Assembly: GCA_044360435.1 (NCBI GenBank)
Contig: JBIKKI010000056.1
Coordinates: forward strand, 1 to 14,063
Reading direction: 5' to 3'
DNA length: 14,063 nt
Source: REEB481 sp044360435
Lineage (GTDB): Bacteria; Bacteroidota; Bacteroidia; NS11-12g; UBA955
The notes below the pieces were generated by a model that searched no databases, was not told the origin of the DNA, and saw nothing but the letters and a program-made list of their open reading frames with translations. The position numbers and the translations under genes are program-made. Below, piece by piece: positions 6,250 through 13,558 of this stretch (position 1 is the stretch's first letter; the number at the start of each line of letters is the position of its first letter).

Positions 6250-7178
6250 AGCACTTTTGGAAACTGCTGTTGTTGGTGTTTTGTATTCAGGCCTGTACCA
6301 AAGAAAATCGAAGGCCTGATAATCCATTTGACCAAGTTACCAAGGATCAACCCAAGGATACGTTCACGGCTCCGGCAGCAGCCACAATCCAGGGTATTCA
6401 CTACAACATCCTGAAACCGACCTGTGCGAACAGCGGATGCCACGACGGAACTTTTGAGCCTGATTTCAGGACTGTTTCCAGTTCCTATAATTCGTTGTTG
6501 TACCGTCAGCCCATCAAAAACGACAGTGCAGGAACTTTTGCATCCAGAGTGATGCCGGGGAATGCAGACCTCAGTATGTTGTGGTACCGCCTTACCGTGG
6601 ACCTTGGAGGAAATTCAGGCATCATGCCATTGGTGGTGGATCCGGGCAGCAATTGGCTTTCCAAAAAAGCGGATTACCTGAATGACATCAGAACATGGAT
6701 TAACAACGGCGCCAAAGATCCTTTCGGCAATGCACCTGCCCTGCCCGACCAGCCGCCACAGGTTTTAGGCATGACCGTTCTGGTGAATGGAACGGAGGCC
6801 TCCAGACCCGGCCGTTATGAACCCATTCAGGTTCCTGCGGGAAGCAATGCCGAGCTGTGGATTTGCTTTGCGGACGATAAAACCGCCCAGCTTGCCTTGA
6901 GCAATGCCAGCATCAATTTCAGCCTGGATCCCGGCAACTATACTTCCGGGAATGCCCAGCCGCTCATCCTGGCCGCCAGCCCCCGTATTTTTAAATCGGT
7001 TTACGGCCAGAACGAAAGTTACGGTTTCAGGTTCCTCCTGAACTCCAATGCTTGGAATCCGGGTGATGTAACCTGGCTGCAGCTGAACATCAGCGACGGG
7101 GTGAATGGAAATTCCTTAATCCCCAACAACGACGCACTTTTCTACCTCAAAAAATATTTAGCCATCCGTTGGATATGA
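6246..7178 (+). CDS. lipoprotein with a c-type haem motif (PSCyt1-like)
   Basis: A 310-residue lipoprotein with signal peptide and lipobox CIQAC (lipidated Cys17). Residues about 48-155 look like a planctomycete-type cytochrome c domain (PSCyt1): ILKPTCANSGCHDG with Cys60, Cys65 and His66, then the usual VMPGNADLSMLWYRL stretch, then SGIMPL with Met127 as likely sixth haem ligand, then a closing helix YLNDIRTWINNGAKD. The spacing is CX4CH instead of the standard CX2CH. Haem attachment at CX4CH is known from some tetrahaem cytochromes c3, but attachment here is inferred. Residues about 165-310 form a beta-rich region of no recognised family. The start overlaps the upstream stop as ATGA and the end overlaps the next start as ATGA, so the three genes are translationally coupled. 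A possible role is electron transfer or haem-based sensing on the outer membrane. Confidence 0.85.
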   Translation: MKHFWKLLLLVFCIQACTKENRRPDNPFDQVTKDQPKDTFTAPAAATIQGIHYNILKPTCANSGCHDGTFEPDFRTVSSSYNSLLYRQPIKNDSAGTFASRVMPGNADLSMLWYRLTVDLGGNSGIMPLVVDPGSNWLSKKADYLNDIRTWINNGAKDPFGNAPALPDQPPQVLGMTVLVNGTEASRPGRYEPIQVPAGSNAELWICFADDKTAQLALSNASINFSLDPGNYTSGNAQPLILAASPRIFKSVYGQNESYGFRFLLNSNAWNPGDVTWLQLNISDGVNGNSLIPNNDALFYLKKYLAIRWI

Positions 7179-7618
7179 ACCTGCGCATTTGCTTCTGCTT
7201 GATTTTATGTGCCGGCCTCTGTTCCTGTTCCGAAGAAAATCCTTACGCACCCAATCCTGTTCCCTTTCTGAGCCTGGACAGTGTAAGCAGCACCAATATT
7301 GCCCAATTCAAAGACAGTTTACGTATATACCTGCGTTATGAAGATGGAGACGGTGATTTAGGCGCCTTGAATCCGGACAGCAACAGTTTATCTGTTCAGG
7401 ACGCCCGATTCAACCGACCTGATTTTTACTTCGTGCCGGCGCAGGCACCCGCCAATGCCAAAGTGCACATCAAAGGACGTTTTGTGCTGCGCATGAAAAA
7501 CCTGTTTCTGCTGGGCAGCGGAAATACAGAACCAACAACATTCACCCTGCGCATCAAGGATCGCAGCGGAAACTGGAGCAATACGGTAAGTACACCGCTC
7601 ATCAATATCAGACGCTGA
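7175..7618 (+). CDS. small lipoprotein with a DGDGD motif
   Basis: A 147-residue lipoprotein. The frame is open from a TTG at 7169, but the ATG at 7175 is preferred because it forms a tidy ATGA overlap with the previous stop codon. A cysteine-rich signal peptide ends in the lipobox LCSC (lipidated Cys18), followed by S-E-E, acidic residues like those that promote surface export of some Bacteroidetes lipoproteins. The rest is beta-rich, with SLRIYLRYEDGDGDLG (a likely calcium-binding turn) and a D-A-R motif, a pattern I associate with Bacteroidetes lipoproteins encoded beside cytochrome-like lipoproteins. It is probably a surface partner of the haem lipoprotein. No enzyme motif is seen. Confidence 0.82.
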   Translation: MNLRICFCLILCAGLCSCSEENPYAPNPVPFLSLDSVSSTNIAQFKDSLRIYLRYEDGDGDLGALNPDSNSLSVQDARFNRPDFYFVPAQAPANAKVHIKGRFVLRMKNLFLLGSGNTEPTTFTLRIKDRSGNWSNTVSTPLINIRR

Positions 7619-7619
7619 G

Positions 7620-10600
7620 TTGAGAATCCTGTTCTATATCGCCCTTGTATGCCCAACCGTCCTGGCTGCTCAAAATACCTATTATATGAGCAATGGCAGG
7701 GTTCGCGCCTGTTCGGGCATCTTTAAGGACAGTGAAAAAGGGAAAACCCCGAGCGATTACGACCACAACGAAGCGTATATCTTCACGATAAGTGTTCCGG
7801 GCGCCAGCAGTATCAGCATCAACTTTAAGAGTTTTTGTACTGAAAAAGACAACGATTTCCTGCAGATATACAACGGGAAAGACACGTTTGCGCCGAAACT
7901 CGGCCCGCGATATTCCGGCAGCGCCAGTCCGGGATTGGTAAGCAGTACCGACAGCTTCATCACCTTCTTCTTCAAAAGCGACAAAAACATCGCCTGTTCC
8001 GGCTGGGAAGCCACCTGGAACGCAACAATGCGGGTGATTACGGCACCAAGCCTCACCCTGCAATCAGCGCCCAAATGCAAACAACAATCCCTCAGCCTTT
8101 TGCTCGGAAGGGCCTTCCCCTGTGATTCAGTAAAACCAGGGAGTTTCATCTTGTCGGGACCGGTGAGCAGTTCCGTGAGTACCGTTACACCGGTGAATTG
8201 CACGGGTGGAAATACCGCCACCTATACATTACAACTCACCAATGCGCTGAACATGAGTGGCACATACACACTGGAAGCCACGCTGTACTTCAAAGATTAC
8301 TGTGACAGCATCTGGACCTTAAAAAGCAAGATTTCATTCACCATCAGCGATTGCCCGTTGAAAGTGCAACTTACTGCTGATAACGATACGCTGTGCAAAG
8401 GCAGTTGTACTTGGTTACGTGCAACCGTTTCCGGTGGAACACCGTCGCGTTATGTATATACTTGGACTCCTGGAACCCTCAGTGGACCAGGTCCACACAG
8501 GGTTTGTCCTGCTGCATCTGCACGCTACATTCTACGCGTTACCGACGGACTTTCTGTTCCCGCTTCAGACACTGTTGATTTGACGGTTCTGGCACCACCA
8601 AGTGCACAACCCGACACCATGGTTTGTTACCTTTCAGCGCCCTTCCGGCTTAGGGCTACACCAGCCGGAGGATTTTGGCAGGGAAAAGGAATCACCGATG
8701 CTGCAAATGGGATATTCAGTCCGGCCGTAAGTGGCAGCGGAACGCATAAAGTCTGGTATCAGATTGGTTCCTGTGCAGATACTGTTCTGGTTACATCCAC
8801 CGGAATCTGGAATGGCGACAATCTTTTTTGTCCAAAGACTCCCCCTTCCACCCTGTATCATATTTATCCTACAGGAGGAACCTGGACCGGACCAAAGGTT
8901 ACCAGCAACGGCATCTTTAACCCCGACAGTGCCGGGACCTTCAAGCTCACCTACACCTGGAAAGGCTGTGTTTCTACCAAAACAGTCCGTGTTACACAAA
9001 TCTGGGCCAAGCCTTTTGATACGGCCTGCGAAAGCAGTATTTTTCATCAACTGCAGTTCAACCCTATTGGTGTTTATTTCAATTGGTTTCCAGGTTTAAC
9101 CAACAGTTATTATGGAACCGTAAATCCTTCATTGATGGGAGGACCGGGTACTAAAACCATCATCTTCAATGCCGGCGGCTGCAAGGATACAACCCTGCTT
9201 ACTTTGTTACCCATTGATGCAGGTAAAACCTTTGACACCATTTGTCCGGCGGCCGGTGTACACACCCTCAGCGGATTCAGACCTGCCAGCGGTTATTCCT
9301 GGCGAGGCCGGGGCATCAGCGATACCACACAACCCAAGTACAATCCCGCGTATTTCAGCGGCCTGGGAAAAAGCAGTTTCACCGATACGCTGACCATTAG
9401 AAATGGGCGTTGTACAGATCGAAAATTCCTGACACTTTTACCCACGCGGGTGGGCAAACGCGACACCTTGTTTCTGTGTGCCCAGGATACCGGAATCTGG
9501 TTGAGCAAAGCCCTGACCCAATTTACTCCATCGGGAGGCAGTTGGAGTGGCAAGGGCATCATCAACGCCAAAGGATATTTCAAACCGGCAGCAGCCGGTT
9601 ATGGTACACATCTGGCTTTTTATTCCGTAAACGGATGCAGGGACAGTTTACGCATTTGCGTGCGCCCTAAAACCGGCATTCAGAAAGATACTGCCGTTTG
9701 CCGGAGTACAGGGATTTTCAAACTTAAAGTGAGCCTGAGTGGCGGTTATTTTTACGGAACCGGCATCAGCAACAGCGCACAGGGCTTGTTCAACCCGGCC
9801 ATCGCGCTGAAAGGGAAAAACCGCATCATTTATGTGAGCCGGTTTGGATGTTTTGATACTGTTTTTGTAACGGTGGATACCATTCCTGTGATGCAGTGGC
9901 AAAGTGTTCCGGCTGCTCCCTGTTTGAAAGATACGGCCTACTTATTGAAGGCGCTGCCAAGCGGAGGGCTGTTCAGCGGCCCAGGTGTGATTCATCCCTA
10001 TTTCAACCCCTGGAAATCTGGTTCAGGAAGCAAACGTCTGGAATATCGCATCACTCAGGGCGCATGTACCGGATTGCTGCAAAGAGATATTGTGGTGGCA
10101 GACACCTTGCGTGTTTCCTTTTCAGGAAGCAGCGACAGCATATGTCCTGGATCCAGTGCCCTGATTACTGCGCAGGCGCTTGGGGGAAACAGGTTTGCAT
10201 ACAGCTATTCATGGTCGAATGGTTTGACAGGTTCAAATCAGGCTTATTTCAGTCCGAAAAACAGCACGGCTATTCAGGTGATGGTCAGCGATGGTTGTTC
10301 TAAACCTGATACCGCCTCCAGGTTCCTCTTTGTGCATCCCAACACCTGGTTCAACGCAAAAAGCAGCGCTCCTGCATGCTTTGGCCTGCCCGGATATATC
10401 AAATTAACCATGAGTCAGCCGGGCAAGTACCGGTTCACCTGGAATACGCAACCCAAGCAACAGGGCGACAGCATGCGCGGCCTTGCCGGTTCTCGGTATC
10501 TGGTCAGTGTGCTGGATGTGAACAGTGGCTGCGCGAAAGACACAAGCATTGAAATTCCCGGTTTTAGAAAACTTAACGCGGCATTTATCACCAATCCTCC

Positions 10601-11108
10601 CAAGGGCATTTGCCTCAGCAACATCAATCCGAACATGTACTTTCTGGATATGAGCAGCGGCGGAACGAGTGGATCCTGGAATTTTGGCGATGGCAACAGC
10701 GAATCATACGTTCCCGGAAATAACCCTGTACACATCTATAAAACCGATACCAATCGTTACCGGGTTCAGCTGATTATCCGCAATGATGGCGGCTGTGCAG
10801 ACTCTGCGGAACTGAACATCTGTGTAACCGATACTGTCTTGCTGTTTGTGCCCAGTGCTTTTACACCCAATAAAAACGGGCTGAACGAAGTCTTTTTGCC
10901 CACCATTACCGGAGCCCGCGAATACCAGCTGGACATTTACGACCGCTGGGGTGCGAAAATTTTCAGCAGCAACAACCCCAACCAAGGCTGGGACGGCATG
11001 TTTATGGGCAAGGAATGTCCTTCAGGCTGTTATGCCTACTCCCTGCACTATAAGGGACGCAAAACCTACAGGCAGGTACACAGCGGTCTGGTGCATTTGA
11101 TACGCTGA
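7620..11108 (+). CDS. large type IX-secreted protein: CUB, Ig-like repeats, PKD, sorting domain
   Basis: A 1162-residue exported protein, the last gene of the surface unit. The start is TTG at 7620, 1 nt after the previous stop. The frame has a stop at 7587-7589, and no ATG or GTG lies between that stop and the signal peptide (RILFYIALVCPTVLAAQ). Domains in order: a CUB domain (about 22-140, with DFLQIYNGKD and CSGWEATW); Ig/PKD-like modules (about 140-320); seven degenerate repeats of about 70 residues (about 335-830) built around GG.W.G.GI...G.F.P and a GC.DT end; another Ig/PKD-like module (about 830-905); a PKD domain with SWNFGDGN (about 1005-1060); and the type B type IX sorting domain (about 1075-1162, VPSAFTPNKNGLNE then DRWGAKIF, ending VHLIR). 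Proteins of this plan are surface adhesins or matrix proteins in gliding and non-gliding Bacteroidetes. Its place at the end of the operon suggests that it anchors or displays the lipoprotein system. Confidence 0.93.
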   Translation: MRILFYIALVCPTVLAAQNTYYMSNGRVRACSGIFKDSEKGKTPSDYDHNEAYIFTISVPGASSISINFKSFCTEKDNDFLQIYNGKDTFAPKLGPRYSGSASPGLVSSTDSFITFFFKSDKNIACSGWEATWNATMRVITAPSLTLQSAPKCKQQSLSLLLGRAFPCDSVKPGSFILSGPVSSSVSTVTPVNCTGGNTATYTLQLTNALNMSGTYTLEATLYFKDYCDSIWTLKSKISFTISDCPLKVQLTADNDTLCKGSCTWLRATVSGGTPSRYVYTWTPGTLSGPGPHRVCPAASARYILRVTDGLSVPASDTVDLTVLAPPSAQPDTMVCYLSAPFRLRATPAGGFWQGKGITDAANGIFSPAVSGSGTHKVWYQIGSCADTVLVTSTGIWNGDNLFCPKTPPSTLYHIYPTGGTWTGPKVTSNGIFNPDSAGTFKLTYTWKGCVSTKTVRVTQIWAKPFDTACESSIFHQLQFNPIGVYFNWFPGLTNSYYGTVNPSLMGGPGTKTIIFNAGGCKDTTLLTLLPIDAGKTFDTICPAAGVHTLSGFRPASGYSWRGRGISDTTQPKYNPAYFSGLGKSSFTDTLTIRNGRCTDRKFLTLLPTRVGKRDTLFLCAQDTGIWLSKALTQFTPSGGSWSGKGIINAKGYFKPAAAGYGTHLAFYSVNGCRDSLRICVRPKTGIQKDTAVCRSTGIFKLKVSLSGGYFYGTGISNSAQGLFNPAIALKGKNRIIYVSRFGCFDTVFVTVDTIPVMQWQSVPAAPCLKDTAYLLKALPSGGLFSGPGVIHPYFNPWKSGSGSKRLEYRITQGACTGLLQRDIVVADTLRVSFSGSSDSICPGSSALITAQALGGNRFAYSYSWSNGLTGSNQAYFSPKNSTAIQVMVSDGCSKPDTASRFLFVHPNTWFNAKSSAPACFGLPGYIKLTMSQPGKYRFTWNTQPKQQGDSMRGLAGSRYLVSVLDVNSGCAKDTSIEIPGFRKLNAAFITNPPKGICLSNINPNMYFLDMSSGGTSGSWNFGDGNSESYVPGNNPVHIYKTDTNRYRVQLIIRNDGGCADSAELNICVTDTVLLFVPSAFTPNKNGLNEVFLPTITGAREYQLDIYDRWGAKIFSSNNPNQGWDGMFMGKECPSGCYAYSLHYKGRKTYRQVHSGLVHLIR
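8610..10110 (+). repeat. seven degenerate coding repeats of about 210 nt
   Basis: Within the large secreted protein, seven consecutive modules share the order: strand, 'GG-x-W-x-G-x-GI', 'G-x-F-x-P', 'G-x-G-x-H/K', strand with Y, then 'GC-x-D/T'. Clear examples read PAGGFWQGKG, PTGGTWTGPK, PASGYSWRGRG, PSGGSWSGKG, LSGGYFYGTG and PSGGLFSGPG. The repeats have diverged at the DNA level, so this is an old expansion and not a tract likely to slip. Limits are approximate. Confidence 0.65.
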
Positions 11109-11140
11109 AACAAAATAAGTCCAATGCCTGAGGCCTTCCT

Positions 11141-11148
11141 GATATTTG
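11141..11148 (+). promoter_or_regulatory. possible -7 element just before rqcH
   Basis: GATATTTG differs from TAnnTTTG at one fixed position and ends 4 nt before the rqcH ATG. No TTG is present at the ideal upstream distance. The 44-nt gap after the secreted-protein gene holds no convincing terminator, so read-through from the surface unit could also express rqcH. Confidence 0.25.
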
Positions 11149-11152
11149 CGGC

Positions 11153-12712
11153 ATGGATCACTATCAGAGCAGTTTTACAGTGCGGGCCATTGCCCGATAT
11201 CTTGGGGAAAAACTGCCCGGATATTTCCTGACCACCTGTTTCAGCACCGGCAAAGATGAGCTGCTGCTTGAATTCGAAGCGCGGCAGAATAACTTCAACC
11301 TGAAGCTCAACTGGGCCGATGGCCAATTGTTCATCAGCATGCCCGAACAAGCCGGAAATGCCGGTAAAAACACCATCAACCAGTTCAGGGATGCCATTGG
11401 CCAACAGGTTGCAGCAATTCAAGACTGCGGGTTTGACCGCAGCTTCCGACTGTTGTTTTGCGATGGTTCTCAGATTATATTCAAATGCTGGGGCCGGCAC
11501 AGTAATGTATTGTATTTCGAAGCCGGTTCAGAAATCTGTAGCCAGCATTTTCGCTTGCATCACAAAGGCGATGCCCGCATGTCGCTGGCCCCTTTCAACC
11601 ACAAACGCGATTTTGAATTTGATGCAGTTTCCTGCAGCGATCCGGAGCACTTTCAGCAGGCCTATCCCTTTGTGGTACCTTCTTTAATGGATTACCTGAT
11701 GCGACAGGGCTTTTTCCGATTGCCGGATGCTGAAAGACGAGCTGCGTTTATGAACTTCAAAAATCAACTGAATCAGCAAATCTGGTACATTGGTGAAACA
11801 GCAGGAATTCCCAATTTCAGCTTTTTCCCCTTTGAAGCAGCAGAAGCGGTGTCTTCATTGCAAGAAGCCTTAAACCGCTATGTAAAAGCGTATCTCAACC
11901 AATTTCATTTTCGCTCAAGGAAGCAACAACTGCATAGCCTGTGGCAACAAGATGCCATTCGCTTGGGCCACATGCTTGATGACCTGCTGAAGGAAGAAAA
12001 ACGAATCAAAGAGCGACCGGGCTATCGGTTGATGGGCGATCTGATTATGGCTCATTTACAGGAAATACAGCCCGGACTGAAAGAAATAAGCTTACCCAAT
12101 TTTGAAGAAACTCAAATCATCAAAATCAAACTCAACACCACCCTCAATGCCATTCAGAATGCGGAAGCCTACTACCGCAAAGCCAGAAATGAGTCAAGAG
12201 AAGCAGCGCTGATTGAAGCGCGACTGGCTACAACACGCGACGGTCACCGTCAAGCCCTGCACTGGCTGAAATTGCTGGAGGCTGCCCAACATTCAAAAGA
12301 CCTGAGAAACATACCCATACCTGAAAAGAAAGGAAAGGCGCAGCAAAGCGATTTACCCTTTCATGAATTCAATTTGTTGGGATATTTGGTTTGGGTCGGC
12401 AAGCATGCAAAAGCCAATGAGTTGTTGTTGAACAGCTACAGCCGCAAAAATGATGTGTGGATGCACGCACGCGATGTTGCCGGAAGTCACGTGTTGTTGC
12501 GAAGCAGCAGCGGCGTCAGCGGCATTCCAAGGGCTGTTCTGGAGCAAGCCGCTTCTTTGGCTGCCTGGTTCTCAAAAGGCAAAACACAAGGCTGGCTGCC
12601 TGTACAATACACCGAACGGAAATACGTGCGTAAAAGAAAAGGCGGAGCCCCCGGTGAAGTATTGGTAGAACGCGAACAGGTATTGGTGGTGCAACCCCGA
12701 CTTCCGGGTTAA
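11153..12712 (+). CDS. rqcH: NFACT-family ribosome quality control factor RqcH
   Basis: The 519-residue protein is the bacterial relative of eukaryotic Rqc2/NEMF, sometimes annotated as fibronectin-binding protein. RqcH binds the 50S subunit carrying an obstructed peptidyl-tRNA and adds C-terminal alanine tails that mark the chain for degradation. The NFACT-N domain (about 1-200) includes GFDRSF with Asp95-Arg96, the conserved DR pair needed for tailing in studied homologues. A helix-hairpin-helix and coiled-coil part follows (about 200-390), with the family stretch GYRLMGDLIMAHLQEI and a NAEAYYRKARN segment. The NFACT-R domain (about 405-510) carries NDVWMHARDVAGSHVLLR with His438 and Arg440, ending with YTERKYVRKRKGGAPGEV. 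Length is slightly below the 570 residues of Bacillus subtilis RqcH. It is cytosolic and differs in theme from the surface unit upstream, so I treat it as its own unit. All family landmarks are intact. Confidence 0.95.
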   Translation: MDHYQSSFTVRAIARYLGEKLPGYFLTTCFSTGKDELLLEFEARQNNFNLKLNWADGQLFISMPEQAGNAGKNTINQFRDAIGQQVAAIQDCGFDRSFRLLFCDGSQIIFKCWGRHSNVLYFEAGSEICSQHFRLHHKGDARMSLAPFNHKRDFEFDAVSCSDPEHFQQAYPFVVPSLMDYLMRQGFFRLPDAERRAAFMNFKNQLNQQIWYIGETAGIPNFSFFPFEAAEAVSSLQEALNRYVKAYLNQFHFRSRKQQLHSLWQQDAIRLGHMLDDLLKEEKRIKERPGYRLMGDLIMAHLQEIQPGLKEISLPNFEETQIIKIKLNTTLNAIQNAEAYYRKARNESREAALIEARLATTRDGHRQALHWLKLLEAAQHSKDLRNIPIPEKKGKAQQSDLPFHEFNLLGYLVWVGKHAKANELLLNSYSRKNDVWMHARDVAGSHVLLRSSSGVSGIPRAVLEQAASLAAWFSKGKTQGWLPVQYTERKYVRKRKGGAPGEVLVEREQVLVVQPRLPG

Positions 12713-13543
12713 TTACTCCATGCTTACCTGCACTGTTGACTCTGTTTTTCCATTCATCAGCACGGTCATTTCGCCCATAGAACCTTTGAGGCTCATAATC
12801 AGTTCATTGCTCATGTAATCCACGAATTGTTCAGCAATGAGGTAGGTCAATTTACCTGGCCCTTTGGCATTTCCCTTCAAACTCATTTGCGGGTTCGGAA
12901 TATCCATGTCCATATCCATGTCGATGGAAAAAAATGCTTTATTGCCAACAATGGAATCCAGGTGGTATTTCATCAGCAATTCACCTGAGAATTCATTCAT
13001 CTGAAAAGGAACCTTCTGCGATAATTTACCTCCAACCTTTACTTTTTGGTTGGGCAGTTGCATGTTTCTGGAGAAGGAATTGATGGTACTGCGCAATTGT
13101 TCGGAAAGACCTTTGCCGGCACGTATGGTATCAACGGTGATGCCACCTGCAGAATCAAAACGTCCACGGTAGCTGAAATTTCCAAAGTCTGACATTGGTG
13201 TTTTTTGTACTTCACCGTTCACTTTGAGGCTGAGCTTTTGGCTAATACTTGCTTCAAAAGGAACAAAACCTTCCGGATTCTTGGATTCGGTTTTTAATTC
13301 CTGATTGCCATTCATCAGCATGGATGTGCGCATGGTTTCAGCTGGCATACTTACAGGGGCATTTTCAAAACGAACCAGCATATCGCTGCGCTGCGTGGTT
13401 TGCTGCAGGTATTTCTTGTTGGGCTGATACCTGTTGACCAACAGAACTTCACGTTCAGATTGTGCCTGAATTTCGTTTACGGAGAAAAAGGCAAGTACAC
13501 CGCAGCAGGCGACGCTGACTTTATAAAGGAAGAAACTACGCAT
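12713..13543 (-). CDS. exported protein of unknown function (DUF6263-like)
   Basis: A 276-residue protein with a Sec signal peptide (about 1-28, ending EIQAQ) and no lipobox. The mature part alternates beta strands with a few helices. Visible features are a segment of Met-rich, amphipathic strands (residues about 50-90), a G-x-V-D-T-I-R-A-G-K-G turn, a helix ending LRSTINSFSRNMQLPNQKVKVG, and an unusual M-D repeat (SIDMDMDMDIPNP). The pattern 'vGgkwsq.vPf.....' followed by 'm...y.l..i..n.A.f' recalls the Bacteroidetes DUF6263 family, but I hold that only loosely. It is probably periplasmic or outer-membrane associated. A perfect TACCTTTG lies 4 nt before its ATG. Its stop codon directly abuts the rqcH stop on the other strand. 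No function can be given. Confidence 0.8.
   Translation of the reverse strand: MRSFFLYKVSVACCGVLAFFSVNEIQAQSEREVLLVNRYQPNKKYLQQTTQRSDMLVRFENAPVSMPAETMRTSMLMNGNQELKTESKNPEGFVPFEASISQKLSLKVNGEVQKTPMSDFGNFSYRGRFDSAGGITVDTIRAGKGLSEQLRSTINSFSRNMQLPNQKVKVGGKLSQKVPFQMNEFSGELLMKYHLDSIVGNKAFFSIDMDMDMDIPNPQMSLKGNAKGPGKLTYLIAEQFVDYMSNELIMSLKGSMGEMTVLMNGKTESTVQVSME
12900..12923. repeat. 12-nt tandem duplication encoding Met-Asp pairs
   Basis: Two 12-nt units, ATATCCATGTCC (12900-12911) and ATATCCATGTCG (12912-12923), differ at only the last base. On the minus strand they encode the D-M-D-M-D-M-D run of the exported protein. The unit is a multiple of three, so copy-number change would keep the frame. Confidence 0.6.
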
Positions 13544-13547
13544 CTTC

Positions 13548-13555
13548 CAAAGGTA
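13548..13555 (-). promoter_or_regulatory. perfect TAnnTTTG element for the DUF6263-like gene
   Basis: Read on the minus strand the sequence is TACCTTTG, matching all fixed positions of the Bacteroidetes -7 box. It ends 4 nt before the ATG at 13543, so transcription would start at or within a few bases of the start codon. No TTG lies at the ideal 19-nt distance. It fills most of the 15-nt gap to the upstream gene, which argues that the two minus-strand genes can be expressed separately. Confidence 0.5.
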
Positions 13556-13558
13556 GGA

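Noticed and set aside
7169..7174. TTG start two codons upstream for the small lipoprotein
   Set aside because: ATG 7175 forms the usual ATGA overlap with the previous stop and gives a normal signal peptide, so the TTG is not needed.
8610..10110. CRISPR-like or DNA-level repeat array
   Set aside because: The periodicity is in the protein; the DNA copies are diverged, have no spacers and are coding throughout.
11109..11152. Possible terminator between the secreted-protein gene and rqcH
   Set aside because: Only very short pairings such as GCC/GGC are found and no T tract follows.
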